This document shows positions 1 through 12,249 of a DNA stretch of 64,000 nucleotides, piece by piece. Position 1 is the stretch's first letter. Each line of letters starts with the position of its first letter. The position numbers and the translations under genes are program-made. Under the pieces are notes generated by a model that saw nothing but the letters and a program-made list of their open reading frames with translations, made no database searches and was not told the DNA's origin. Origin of the DNA: Eunapius fragilis (lineage: Eukaryota > Porifera > Demospongiae > Spongillida > Spongillidae); NCBI GenBank assembly GCA_963681505.1, contig OY811977.1:9245007-9309006 (forward strand), in the 5' to 3' direction.

Positions 1-112
1 ATTGATCTAGATAGCAGCTTTTCCTAGCCATATCCAGTAGTAAGCTTGCAAATAGAACGCACACTGACTTTTTGATTTAACACGCACACACACACACATG
101 CACACACGCGCG

Positions 113-161
<49 letters not shown>

Positions 162-600
162 ACTTTTTTTTAACAAGCTCATTTGATGCCCATACATGGA
201 GGTTGACCTGTGTACACTGTGGGTAGATTGATCTAGATAGCAGTGCCTGGTTAGCTTTTCCTAGCCATATCCAGTAAGCTTGCAAATAGACCTACACTGA
301 CTTTGTGATTTAACACGCACACACACATGCACACACACACACACACACACACTCACACACACACACTCACACACACACACACAGGTACTTATTTTGACCT
401 GTTGTGTATCATACAAGCTTTTGATACGCATGTATGGAGGTTCCTAGCTGTTGTAGCCAAATCCAGTATGCTTGCAAATTTAAACCACACTGACACTGTG
501 TTGTTACACGCACATACAACACACACGCACACAAACACACACATACACACTCGCACGTGCACACACACACACACACATACACACTTGCACGCAGGGCATT
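1..600. repeat. Tandem ~225-bp units, each carrying a CA microsatellite
   Basis: Two units start with the same bases (attgatctagatagcag at 1 and 227), share a 'gatttaacacgcacaca' segment leading into a long CA run, and end in 'caggtactt'. A third, more diverged unit follows from about 441 to 600. The apparent reading frames here are CA repeats read as His-Thr or Cys-Val and are not genes. Confidence 0.75.
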
Positions 601-1140
601 TCTGATATAAATTCTACACAGAGGATTTGATGGGGTTAACCTTTAGTTCCTGCATCTATGGAATTGGTAGTAGGCAGCAGTGTGTTATATCATCTGCTAT
701 ATGATTGTACAGGGTTAATTGGTTTTTATTTGTTTCTTAGATGTTGGTTTTGGTCTTACCTCTTCCACCGTAACATCCACCAAGCTACGAATGGTACATT
801 GCGTTGGTACACCATCATCTGTTTGATTCATAGGTCTCTTTTAAATGGGATGAAATGAAATCCATTTCAAGAAGATGGCAATCCTTTCCTGACACTACTC
901 TAACTGGATGATAATGACATGATGCTATGCAGTAGTCGTCGTTGATTATTACTGGTGGACTTTTGTGTATCAGTTGGTGCATTTGGAAGTGAAATGAGTA
1001 TAAAAATGAAATGAGTATAAAATGTTTGATATCTACATCTATCCCTATTTCTGATGTGGGGCAGTGCAATGTATACAGTTGATAAACAATTGAGGGAGTA
1101 GATATCGCGGGACTAAACCCCCAACCATAATTAGCCCCCT
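601..1140. other. No gene seen
   Basis: Unique-looking AT-rich sequence with only short reading frames and no recognisable domain or splice pattern. Confidence 0.5.
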
Positions 1141-1482
1141 TCCCCCCCCCCCCCCCCCCCCCCACTCTTAAAACTTGTCTACGCCCTTGGGGGGTGGGGG
1201 GGCCGGGGAGAGTGCTGTCCGCTTCAGGTCCGATACAAAAAGTGGGGGCCCTTTGTTTGGCACACAGCAAATACGATATCATTAATAATTAACGGTTATA
1301 TATAGCCGAAGCTAACGTATCCCAGAGAGGGTGCTCCGGGTGCTTCACCCTCCTCGGCCAAAATTGTAACCGGTATAACGATAACGTATTTAAATAGAGT
1401 AGGCCCTATGCCAAACAATTAAAGGGCCCCCACTTTTCGTATTGGGTCTGAAGCGGACAGCAACTCCCCCCCACCCCCCAAT
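1141..1482. mobile_element. Fold-back (inverted-repeat) element with G/C homopolymer
   Basis: An arm at about 1,191-1,260 is the approximate reverse complement of 1,411-1,479; both contain a run like 'aaagggcccccacttt' and 'gaagcggacag'. About 150 bases separate the arms. A 21-base C run and 'cactcttaaaacttgtctacgcc' precede the left arm and resemble the ends of the element at 44,348-44,668, so it may belong to the same non-autonomous family. Target duplication was not resolved. Confidence 0.55.
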
Positions 1483-2375
1483 TATCGTATCTGGCCTGAC
1501 CTGAATCACCCCCCTCGCTGACGCTGGCTACTGCCGTAGTGTGCAGGTATTAGTGTCGTGATCCATTTGAGATAATAAAGTGATGTCTTACTTCGCGCTT
1601 GCCTACCAGGGTTAGTATTTCAATATTCCACTAAACATCGAAAGTCAGCCGGTCATCAGTCTGATCGCTCGAGGTTATTTATATTATTGGTGAGAGGATT
1701 ATAATTGCTCATAAACATTGTTAATTCGTTTAATACTTAGTTAATCGACCCACCTCCCCTCCCTCAAAAAATTACGTCAACTATGTAGTAATTAAAAAAC
1801 ATATCTTGATTTTAACTTCATAATCCATGAAACTCAAATTTTTACAGTGGAAAGAAAAAAAATTCCGCTATATGCTAAAATGTTATAGAATTCAATTTGG
1901 AATTTTTGAATGAATGTCCTCCAATGTATGGGGCATTTCTGGATATGTTTAGCTGAGCTTGTCAAGCAATCCCGCTGTCAGTGTAGGCCTCTGTTTGCAT
2001 TTGTATCGTATGAATGCTCTATTTTGCTGTAGCTATATGGACTATGGTGACAGTACAGGGAAGCAGTTTGAAGCCTACGCTCAACTACTGCCGCGCGTTT
2101 CGTTAGAAGAGGTTGCAATGGATTTCTGAGCAACTCGTGGCAACGGCGGGTTGGAGGGCCACTACTGGAGTATCTCCTTGATGGCTGGAGAGCTTGAACG
2201 TTGTCTATTGATTGTATTGCTTTATTTAATATTGATAATAATTTTAATACTAATCAAGCCAGTATACAACGAACATAATCGGGTGGCGTACTCAATACAG
2301 TATACGGTCAACGTAGGTACAGTGTAGTATCCGGAGACATTAATTAGAGAATCCTCCATAAGCGCACGTGATACA
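1483..2375. other. No gene seen
   Basis: AT-rich sequence without a usable reading frame or recognisable repeat. Confidence 0.5.
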
Positions 2376-2512
2376 TTTGAGGATACTCGAAATATACGCA
2401 GTGCGAAATTGGTTCTATACGCAAAATATACCAGTGGGATATTTCGCGTATACGCACGCGTATATTCATGCGTATACTCGAAATATACGCAAAATATACA
2501 ATAGCGTATATC
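2376..2512. repeat. Cluster of imperfect repeats with an 'atacgcaaaatata' core
   Basis: The run 'atactcgaaatatacgca' occurs twice (near 2,383 and 2,474), with related 'tatacgcaaaatata' and 'cgcgtatacgcacgcgtat' runs between, the last being locally palindromic. Function unknown. Confidence 0.5.
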
Positions 2513-2824
2513 CTATTTTTTGCACAGTGGGCTGTGCTGCTTTAGGTACTTTAAAACACATGAAAATGTATACAATAACATTAATTTAATGATGTATTCA
2601 GATAAAATTTCAATAATGACACTATAGGTGTTGGAATGACCCGTCATTTGTTACTTTAGAGTCATGTGTTACATTAGAATCACGTTTTTGTTATTGTTAA
2701 GGTGTGCGTGTATCATTAAAACATTGTACAGTATTATACATGTAAACAATAATAATTTATAACTACACAATGTATTTATAGCCAAATTATAGGTAATGAT
2801 ACAATTATAAAATTTTTGTGGGGT

Positions 2825-3760
2825 GGTGTACGGATTGATTAAATACATGTCGCGGCAGGGTCAGTCATGTGACATGCTGCACTGTTCTGTTGAATGTAGT
2901 CGTTGCTGATAGCAAAAACAGTACCCAGTGCCCCTTTAACCAACCCTTGGGCTGTGTCCAGATTGCGTCTTAACATGACCCTTACCCCTATACAGCCATT
3001 TTAAACTCTGCATCTAAACCAGCAGTCATATTACAATCTTTATTTAGCCTTTCTAGTTCAGATGATACCCTTTTAGTCCTCTTAATCTTCTCTGCAGTTT
3101 TATCAAACTCATCAAGCAGGGCATGTGTACAATATGTGATCCTACTTTTGAAAGCATGTCTGCGTTAAATTGGTCACAAGACTTTCTTGTGGCAAACAGA
3201 TACATAGGGGACATGCAGGTGTTGATCTAGAAGTTCCTGGAATTTTTCAGTAGTGTGCATTGTATAACAGCCTTTGTGTAGCAGAGCGATAGTTGTATTA
3301 GATATATACAACTCACCCTGACCTCATTAAGTTGTGGATATATCGCTCCTCAACATTTCGAAGGGATTCAAACTCAGGGCAAGCTAGTAACTCTCTAGCA
3401 GTATGGATGTCTTTGGCCTCCTGAAATGTGTGACTCCAGTATGTATAATCGCTAATATGGAAGAATAGCGAAGAGCGGACTAATCTCAGTTGCGCTTTTG
3501 AGTTGTATTTGCAAACTATTATTTTTATAACGCCCAAGTCATTATGCCATTGCGGAAGATGTCATATCTGTCGTTTGAATTAAGACAAAAAAAAGCTTTT
3601 GCGGGTGTGTGTGTGTATGTGTGTGCGTGTGTGTGTGTATGTGTGTGTGTGCGTGCGTGCGTGTGTGTGTGTGTGTGGGTGGTGTACGGATGGGTTAAAT
3701 ACATGTCGCGGCAGGGTCAGTCATGGGACCTGCTGCACTGTTTTGTTGAAGGTGTAGAGT
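2825..3760. repeat. Direct repeat pair, ~65 bp, 860 bp apart
   Basis: The block containing 'ggtggtgtacgga' and 'acatgtcgcggcagggtc' occurs at about 2,822-2,895 and again at 3,678-3,752, with few differences. The second copy follows a GT microsatellite. The pair brackets the decayed fragment above. Confidence 0.6.
2995..3540 (-). pseudogene. Decayed coding fragment of unknown family
   Basis: Read on the minus strand, 3,540-3,313 encodes a 74-codon piece ending NVEERYIHNLMRSG. About 70 bases downstream a second stretch (about 3,255-2,995) reads as QELLDQHLHVPYV, then two in-frame stops, then a charged helical segment (ALLDEFDKTAEKIKRTKR). The protein-like composition with stops suggests a dead gene, possibly from a transposon. 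I do not recognise the family. Confidence 0.3.
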
Positions 3761-4170
3761 TTATCTCGTAATAGCGTGAGATAAGGGTATTTACCTTCAT
3801 CTGATGAATTACATGGCTTCGCTTGTAACTTTAATATATATGCACATGGGGTTATGTGCCAGAGGGATTATGTGCATTTATTGTACTTATTTATATAACC
3901 ACGCATAGTCAGCTCATACATTTATAGCGTGCCAGCTCTTAATTTAACTGAGGGTTGTTGATCTAGGCAACTGTAGAATGACTACAACAATCTCCTTCTC
4001 TCGCTTAACACGAGGGGTGGGGGCGGAAAGTCATCCATCTTCACCGTACATGGAAGTGTAATTATCCCCAAATTAATGGCGTTCCGACGCCACTGCAGAT
4101 ATGCGGTAATCGGTTAATTAACAATAAGCACTGTATAAATAATCTAAGTCAAAGCATTATTTGGTATGCG

Positions 4171-4291
4171 ATGAAGCAAAACCTTTCACCGCTCTGGACC
4201 GTCGCCTTTTATTTGGCACTATCCGCGATCTGCGTGACCGCGAACAAGGTGCACGGATGTAACAGGAAGAATGCGGAGGCTGCCATCGCTG
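4171..4291 (+). CDS. Candidate signal-peptide first exon of a secreted protein
   Basis: An ATG at 4,171 opens 40 codons: a short polar start (MKQNLS), a hydrophobic core (WTVAFYLALSAICVTA), then a polar stretch (NKVHGCNRKN) ending at a consensus donor (gtgagc at 4,292). The exon ends in phase 1. The jelly-roll exons at 8,231 and 8,818 both begin in phase 1, so splicing to them would keep the frame and place the signal peptide ahead of them. The joining is inferred: the intron would be about 3.9 kb and other exons may lie between. Confidence 0.4.
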
Positions 4292-4299
4292 GTGAGCGT

Positions 4300-6070
4300 G
4301 ATGACAGGATGGTAGAAACGAATTAACCCTAATTCTCTATGAATAAAAAAAAGGTGAAAACATCTACGCCGGTTCTAAAACGGATGAATGCTCCCGCAAT
4401 AGTAAGTTGGGGGTTTAAAAGCATGCATTATAGTGGCCCGGATGCACTTGTATGCATAATGCATGCGTATCAGTAACGCTATCGAATCATATATATATAA
4501 CTTGGACAGTTTCCGCGAAAATGACCCCCATCGCTATATAAAAGTTATAAAAATGACTCACGCATACACACATGTCTGGCACGCACACACACACACCTAC
4601 ACACACTTGACACTATTCTTTTCCCCTTGCTGTACACCCTGTATATGTTCTGCATGTGCTACATACAGATGCACTCAGAAGCTTTGTCCATTTGAACTGT
4701 TTTTTGGTTACGGTGCTTTCACTGGCCTACTTATACAACCTCTTTCTCAACTATTCGTTACGTTTTCATTCTCTTTATGTTTGGTCCTACATGTGCAAAT
4801 AACCACATATTTCGTTATCTTCTATTTCTTTAGTGGTCATAATTGTATCAGCACAAAAATGGTATAGTATGTCTTGTCAGTCTCATGCCCTCCACTGTAT
4901 GCTCATATACCATGGTCTCCTCTACATATTCATGTCCAAAGGCCTCCATGTGGTTGATGTGTTTTTCACATATATTGGACTGGTGTCTGTCGGGTAGGAT
5001 AGGAAGTACGGGGGCTGTGGGGGCAAATGCCACAATACTTTTGTCAGAGGCCCTTCGTGAGGCTCCACTATACATGTCCCATATACCATTCACTGTACTC
5101 AAATTCAGAGTGTGCATCATTGGGAGGGTTTTTAATGATTTTAGGACTCCTCTATTTCAGCTATATAGTGGTCATGAAAGGTTTGGAATGATGGGAGGGG
5201 GAGAGGGGGCGGATGGTCAAATCTCATGTTCCCTGTCTATGGTACTCTTTCTTATTAGCAGTGCTTACTAAGTTATACTACAGTGTGCATATAATTATTA
5301 CATGCTGCATGGTGGTACTCTTGTATATATATAGCTACATACTAGTCCTGATGCTTCATCACTGTTGTGTAAGTAAATATCAGGACAGTTCCAACTTATC
5401 AGTAGTACGTGAATGCCATTTCCACAGATACCCATGGGTAAATAGAAGCCATGTCAGTGAATGCTCTGTATAAACTCTGCAGTGGCCCAGTCTTTGTAGG
5501 TTAACAATGATAATTCACTGCCACTATATGCAAGGTTCCGTCTGCTACAAGTATAGCTTACCCTACACATTACCAAAGATAAATTTACATCCTCCAAGAA
5601 AGAAAGCCACACAAGTTTGTGAGCCAAAAAATGGCCACGCAATGAGTGGCACCCAAAGAGTTAGACCGAATCGACAGGGACACGATTTCTATATGTTGCA
5701 CGCGCGTATCGGTGCTGGTAGTACATATATCGTGTTGTGTAGGGTGATGGTAGCTGAATCCCACGCATTTCTATCGCTAGCTTAACGAATTTGTTCGTTA
5801 TAGAAGAGAACCACAGACGTTTGTAAGAAGCGGAAACACGGTGGAGCGTTTGAACCCCAATCGGTCGTTGCACCACTGGCACGAAGCAATTGCAACACTC
5901 CGAAATGATGTAGTATGAAGTATTGAAAATAGGAAGTAAATAGCTTTTACCGTTAATTCGGAAGTATAGCGATTCAAACGTGAATCATCTTTAGAACTTT
6001 TACGATGGGTCATTTTAGTGGAAACTGTCCCAATTATGTATATGTATTTATCAGGAACTACGATTATAGG
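4300..6070. other. No convincing gene
   Basis: One minus-strand frame of 90 codons (5,120-4,848) has protein-like composition, but no domain is recognised and nearby frames are shorter. I would not call a gene. The rest is AT-rich sequence without recognisable features. Confidence 0.4.
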
Positions 6071-6953
6071 AATTGACCCGGGTCGTGAAATCATTTTTAA
6101 AAACGCGACCAGCGTATAACTCGCGTACCAAGAAACGGATAGTTTAGCTCTTTGTTCCTATCGAACCAGAAGGCAAAGACGGTCATTTAAATGTTTTGTT
6201 CCAGTCTTCAAACTGTTCGCTTCATGAGAAAAAAAAAAAAAAAAAAGCTCGTGTTTTACCTCGTCCCCAGGCCAATTCTTCTCCGTCGTCATCGTCGTCG
6301 TCTTCTCGGGTGAGTATAACTCCGGATAGGAATGGTTTTAAAGAACGCAAGTTATCGCTTTAGAATCTCCTGGAAGGACATCTTCAGGTATCAGATATAT
6401 GAATAAAGTATACGCAATCCTTACGTAATATGGAGTGCTATGTTTAACCGTTCCCATGGAGACAGTTATATATTTAGAATTGTGCAAACAAAAGTGGAGA
6501 GCTAAACAACGAGAGGAATACCTCCAATGTCGAGACGACGAGTTAGAATTCTCCGCGTTCCGTACAGTGATCCCAAACAAAAGCGGGCGTCTGCTCGTGA
6601 CAGTAATTGAAGCGGGGGGGGGCACTTGCCAGTATAAATAATCGATAATAAAAAATAGAGGAAACAAGTAAAGAAAAACATTCTCTGACGAGAAAGTTGG
6701 TGGGATATAGGAATTGGAGGCAAAGGTGGTGTAAAAAGGAGGGGAACAAGGTTTTGAGAAAAGGGTAATGAGACAAAAATCCTATATTTTGCACGTGTAA
6801 ATGTAACAGAAAAGAAGTGCTAAATATAGGATTTTTGTCTCATTACCCTTTTCTCAAAACCTTGTTCCCCTCCTTTTTACACCACCTTTGCCTCCAATTC
6901 CTATATATATCCCACCAACTTTCTCGTTAGAGAATGTTTTTATTTACTTGTAA
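6071..6953. mobile_element. ~880-bp non-autonomous repeat, copy 1
   Basis: The interval matches 30,895-31,766 in reverse orientation, from 'aattgacc.gggtcgtgaa' at one end to 'tttacttgt' at the other. Shared landmarks are 'cgcgtaccaagaaacggat', 'ccttctggttcgatagg' (opposite strands), a CGTCGT run and 'actccggataggaatgg'. No coding sequence is convincing. One end contains the palindromic element listed separately, so the larger element may be a chimera with a nested MITE. Confidence 0.65.
6667..6953. mobile_element. Palindromic MITE-like element, family member 1
   Basis: Almost the whole length folds on itself: 'acaagtaaagaaaaacattctc' at the left is mirrored at the right, followed by matching 'gagaaagttggtgggatata' and 'ggtaatgagacaaaaatcc' segments, with a short centre near 6,800. 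Related copies are at 9,378-9,645 and 30,895-31,168. Confidence 0.75.
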
Positions 6954-8230
6954 TATATATATATGATTCGATAGCGTTACTGAACTACGTTTTAGCAAGG
7001 ACACTTAATTATTACATGGACTGGGAAACCACAATAAATTCGTGTCGCCATCCTCGCTGCTCTGATGAACTGGTTTAGCATGCTGAACGAAACACGAGTT
7101 CTGATGTAGATGAATCGGATGATGGAGCGATGAGAGCGATACACAGGAAGAAGAGGAAGAGTCTTTGACTGAAGTTGCATCCTCATCGGAGAGGTCCAAT
7201 GGGACTGAGCAATATACTGAGCTAATAAACCTAGAATTGATAACCATTTCCAGATAATGCATAGAAATAAATACAAGTTCAATCATCTTGTAAATATAAT
7301 CTGGAGTTAGAGAAACCATCCTGGTGTACTGTGAAACGTTAAATAAGGCCATAACTATTACCATATTTGCAGAGGCTTGACAACAGAACATGCGCATCGT
7401 TCGATTAAAATCGTTTGCCCTACATTAAGAAACATCCTTTCCGATACAAACGAACTTAAGAGTTGTATTATACCATTAAGTGCTGGAAACACCTTTCATA
7501 ACAAATGTCTGCTCATCGGTGTGTCCAGGAGCCTAACCAAAGTAGCGTAACAAGGCAAACATGCACGTAGAAGCTAAGACCCGTACATTAACGTAATCTT
7601 TAAGACTTATAACGGGTTTACCTCAACAAAGGAACAGCTTTCTGTAACAGTAATACACTCCAAAGCTAAGACAACTCCAACAAAAACCTTTGCTTGTCCG
7701 ACAAGGGTGGGAACGAGGCGCAACGAGGATTGCGACAATTTATAGTATTACGTTACGCGGTGGTTTCCTGTCCATGAAATAATTAAGTGTCCTCGGTTTT
7801 GGCATATTATCATAGTCGACTAATTGATCATTTGGCAATTTATTAATCATTGTGTGCTCCCTGCATGGTGCATGGTTTGCAAAGCCTGACTTCAACTGTC
7901 TTGTTTTTGAACTGCAGTCACAGTCAATAGCACATGGCTAATTACGTAACACTCGCATGACTGCTATTCATTTTTCGATGCAGCTTATCGTCAACGCAGG
8001 AAAGTAACATCTCCTCCCACCGAGAACAAAGGTGTGTATGGTATGGTATGATCATGTACTGCGTGTCGCCTAATGCCGGCTATGCAGTTAATATGCAGAC
8101 TGCGCACGTACATTAATATCCACTCTCGTCCTTCCCCTACACCTCGCCATTTACCCGGCCATTATGTCTGGTGACATTAAATAAGGAGACCTGCCTTCTA
8201 GTCCTGGACTGTCTCAAAACAAACGAATAG
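6954..8230. other. No gene seen upstream of the jelly-roll exons
   Basis: Only short frames. From about 8,110 the sequence is the first copy of a ~587-bp tandem duplication (second copy from about 8,697) that includes the following exon and the intron bases before it. Confidence 0.5.
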
Positions 8231-9255
8231 GTGTAATCAAAGGAGTGACTGGCAACTACAATCTTTCCTTTGAGATTACCCCCAGAGGCACAGTTTCTGG
8301 TTGGAGCAGTATTCTGGCTTTCAATAATGGCAATGCCTGCTGTGGTTTTGGGAGCCTTTCACCTGCTATCTGGTTCTACCCGGGTGCTACTAAACTGTAT
8401 TGCACCATTGGCGATTCTACTGATGGCCTCTGGCACATTGACACTTATGCACTGCCTCTCAATGTCGGAACCGCGGTGACACTTGTGTGCAACGGAACAG
8501 ATGTGACCCTGACTGTGGGAACAACAGTGTACACGGCTACGCAACCTACCTATCGCTACGTTGGCAATCTCATTGCCTACGCTGGTGATCCTTGGTACCC
8601 GGCTGCAAACGCTGAGATACGTGGTCTCAAATACGAAATCCTGCCAGGTATGATAATGTGCTCTTATACCTATATAATGCCGTGCATATGCCTAACATTT
8701 ATATATCCACTCTCGCCCTTCTCCTCAACCGCATGTGCACACTGCCCGGCCATTTTGTCTGGTGACAATAAGGAGACCTGCCTTCTAGTCCTGAACTGTA
8801 TCAAAACAATCGAATAGGTGAGATCAAAGGAGTGACTGGCAACTACAAGCTTTCCTTTGAGATTACCCCCAGAGGTGCTGTTTCTGATTTTGGCAGCATT
8901 CTGGCTTTCACTAATGGCAGTGCCTGCTGTGGTTTTGGGAGCTTTTCCCCTGCTATCTGGTTCTACCCGAATGCTACTACACTGTATTGCACCATTGGCG
9001 ATTCTACTGACGGCCTCTGGCACATTGACACTTATGCACTGCCTCTTAATATCAGTACCGCGGTGACACTTGTGTGCAACGGAAAAGATGTGACCCTGAC
9101 TGTGGGAACAACAGTGTACACTGCTACGCAACCTACTTATCGCTACGTTGGCAATCTCATTGCCTACGCTGGTGATCCTTGGTACCCGGCTGCAAACGCT
9201 GAGATACGTGGTCTCACATACGAACGAGATCCTGCCCGCGACGAGTCTAATGGTG
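8231..9255 (+). CDS. Two tandem jelly-roll (LamG/ConA-like) domain exons
   Basis: Exon 8,231-8,647 (139 codons) and exon 8,818-9,255 (146 codons) encode two very similar beta-strand-rich domains. Shared motifs are GVTGNY.LSFEITPRG, ACCGFGS.SPAIWFYP, YCTIGDSTDGLWHID and DPWYPAANAEIRGL.YE. Each exon follows 'aatag', ends at a good donor (gtatga, gtaagg) and is symmetric phase 1-1, so duplication leaves the frame intact. The pattern resembles concanavalin-like carbohydrate-binding or LamG-fold domains, probably extracellular. The ligand is unknown, and further 3' exons were not found. A dead duplicate cannot be excluded, but both frames are fully open. Confidence 0.6.
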
Positions 9256-9377
9256 GTAAGGCATCCATTGATATGACTGATTTACTCTGAAAGCAAACAT
9301 CTGGTTTATGAAAACAAGCTTAGGATATCCATAGATTATTGTACACATGTAATTTACATAACTACAAGTAACAAGAA

Positions 9378-9645
9378 ACATTCTTTAAAGTTGGTGAGAT
9401 ATAGGATTTGAAGGCATGCAATGGTGGTGTAAAAAGCAAGGAAACAAGGCTCTGTAATAGTAAGGGAAAATGTCATATTTAGCCCGTTTGTAGCATATAC
9501 TATGTTCGCGCATGTGCTAAATATAGGACTATGACTTTTCCCTTACTATCACAGACCCTTGTTTCCTTGGTTTTTACACCACCATTGCGTTCAAATTTTA
9601 TATCTCACCAACTTTCTCATAGAGAATGTTTTATAGTTACTTGTT
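9378..9645. mobile_element. Palindromic MITE-like element, family member 2
   Basis: Inverted arms run from 'acaagtaacaagaaacattct' (left) to 'agagaatgttttatagttacttgt' (right). Internal segments ('gttggtgagatata', 'ggtggtgtaaaaa', 'gggaaaa') are mirrored in the second half. It is diverged from the copies at 6,667 and 30,895 but has the same organisation. Confidence 0.7.
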
Positions 9646-9649
9646 TCAT

Positions 9650-12100
9650 AGATTTTTTTCCTCACATCTAATTATGCGTCTTACACTGACCGTACACATG
9701 TAGTTGATTGTAAATCATTTGCTACTGCTCCTGTAGTTTTCTGGTTTGGTATAATGCGTTACATTTTGTTCCATCTTCTCCCCTTCCAAAGGTACCTGAG
9801 AAAATGAACAATTGAACATGCAGTGTTGCAGATTTGTTCAACTACATTTTTGCTGCCTTAGTGTAGTCTCACGTAGCTGTAGTACTGTAATCTTGGTCAT
9901 AGGAGTGCATAGATGCAGGTTAATATCATCATGATAAAAATTCATTAATGTACACTCCAGAGATTTCTTCATGCAACCGTTACACCGGAGGAGGAAATTA
10001 CGGCTATCTATACAGACATATGCACACAAACACTTCTCTATACAAACCTGCACGTTAGGCACACCTATTTGCACTTGTACTAGTGCTGCGCACTCTTTAA
10101 AAAGTGGGGAAGAAAACCTGCCCATGCACCTAGCTATGTGGGTAAGAGACCACGCAGACCTGTGGCAGAGTGCGGACCTAGCTGGTCAGAGTTAAGGCAA
10201 CGGTGTGCGTATATTGAAACGATGAACGCCGGAAAGTATATTTTAGCAAGTCTAGCTGTGGTATAAACCCCGAATACTGCCCTAGCTCAACCCTTTGGTC
10301 ACATGCAGGCATGGGGGGAAGATGTGGTCATACGCCATAACCACTTATGCAATGTGGTTTGCGACGCTATAGGGCTGGTTAAATAATTTCCAGATAGCAC
10401 CACCATATATCCCATTGTTACATGCTGATTATTTGTATACCTGAATGGTCACGTATAGAAAATCAACTTTATTTGTGCGCAAGAATGGATCGAATGATTG
10501 AATCATTATCATAGTTTGCTTGCTGTTAGGGGCTCTCTTATTGTCCAGACTCTGGCTGCTCGTAAGATTGATCCCTGAACTTGACCCAGTGTTGTTGTCT
10601 TGTTTTGGATCAAGGGATATGACAAGGAATGGCGACAGTTCAATAGACAATTGTGCCAGGGAGATCCGACAGTCAATTGACAGTGTTCAGGTGTGGATAA
10701 CCCAGCTGACAGGGGAGCAGATCTGTCCGAGTTAATTGACAACCCTCTCTTCTTGAATGGGCCAATATGGTAGGGCAATATGGTGGGTTCTGACCCCCCC
10801 CCCCCCCCCCCCCCCTCCCGAGAACTGTGTGGTTGAGGAGTGCCTGTCAGATAAAGAGTAAGAACCAGTTGCAGTTCCAGGGAACACACAACCAGTGACA
10901 TGAAGCTGGTTCATTGTGATGAGTAGGCGGAAATTAATCCCTTACATGAACAGCTTTATTAAATGGTATACTTAAACCCCACGTAAGCCACATCCCACAT
11001 TAGCCACACCCACATTAGCCACATCCCACGTAAGTCACACCCCACATTAGTCACACCCCACATAAGTCACACCCCATATTAATAAGCCCCCCCCCCCCCC
11101 CCCCACACACACACATGCATACATACACACATGTACACACATACAAAGTTAATAACTTATGTCACGAGACGGTAGATGTTGTATGGTTCAATGAGGGGGA
11201 ATCGCCATACTGCATGATACGGGTTAATTGGTACAACTTCAGCAATATACTCAAATGGCATATGTTGGTAGGAGTATGTTAGGTATAGCAGGAAGGGGGT
11301 TTCAACAAGCCGTGAGCATGAGTACCTTCAAATTGGTATAATGTTTCGAAGGGTCTGGACGAACGGTAACCACATCTTTAATTTGAGGCAGATGTAGCGC
11401 GCCAGCGCGCCTTTAATTTGCCGTACGGCTTACATCTATATGAAGTTAATACGACTCAGGGAAAATTTAGAAATCATTGCGTGATAGAACAGAGAATCAC
11501 ACATGCACGAAGCAAATGATTCGATGCTTATTTCCTGTCATACGTTATGAAATTAATTTTTTACTGCCAAGGCTGAGCAAACTATGAATTATGATTCAAT
11601 CATTCGAGCCATTCTTGCACACAAATAAAAGTTAATTGATTTTCTATACCATTCAGGCATACAAATGATTAGCACGTAACAACTGGATGTGTGGCGGGCT
11701 ATATACACCAGACGACAGCATGCGCCATGCGTGCAGGTTTGTGAGATGTAATTGTGTATGTGTCTGTATATATAGGCGTAATTTGATCCTCCTCCCATGT
11801 GCGGTGTAACGGTTGTATGAAGAAGTCTCAGGAGTGTACATTAATGAGTTTGTCAGCTTGCATCTATGCACTCCTATGTACAATACACAGGAGGGGGTGG
11901 AGTGGGTGGAGGGGGTGGAGTGGTGAGGGCTGCCTGTGCCCGTAGGGACCGGGGTAGTGCCCAGGCCCGGGCTGCATCTATTCATGTGATGCGCAGGGTC
12001 CTCGTCGAGGGTGCGGTCTTGACTATTGCTCCTCATCAGCAACCCGTCCCCGTGGAGCTCCTCCATGAATGTGGGTGGGATGTGTGTGGATGTGTGAATG
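9650..12100. other. No gene; C homopolymers and short direct repeats
   Basis: Two C runs (about 10,795-10,815 and 11,087-11,104) are unstable homopolymers. Between them, 10,977-11,075 holds about five ~20-bp repeats of the form 'acattagtcacacccc'. A 95-codon minus frame at 10,125 has no recognisable domain. Confidence 0.45.
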
Positions 12101-12104
12101 TAAC

Positions 12105-12243
12105 CAATAGGCAGAACTGCAAAAACATCTCTGCCCTCAATGAAAGTAACAGCTACTTCAAGTTGCTCTGGTTTCATCTCTGGGTAGCCCAACTCCCGCT
12201 TAACCGCGTCGGTAACGCACTCTTTAACTCTCTCCATAGTCAT
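12105..12243 (-). pseudogene. 5' relic of a RecQ-like DEAD/H helicase
   Basis: Minus-strand translation from an ATG at 12,243 gives MERVKECVTDAVKREL, then LGYPEMKPEQLEVAVTFIEG and RDVFAVLPIGY. This is the Q-motif and start of motif I of the RecQ-like helicases that are expanded in some invertebrates, where LPTGxGKS is expected. Here the Walker A sequence decays to LPIGYIHTS, without the Gly-Lys-Ser, and no helicase sequence follows. An exon boundary inside motif I is possible, but no continuing exon is seen downstream. Confidence 0.5.
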
Positions 12244-12249
12244 AGCCAG

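Noticed and set aside
4848-5120. 90-codon minus-strand frame with protein-like composition
   Set aside because: No domain, no clear splice partners and no second copy to test conservation; left as unsupported.
6338-6794. Minus-strand frames of 73-109 codons
   Set aside because: They lie in a repeated, palindromic element and are not kept open in its other copy at 31,038-31,362 beyond short stretches.
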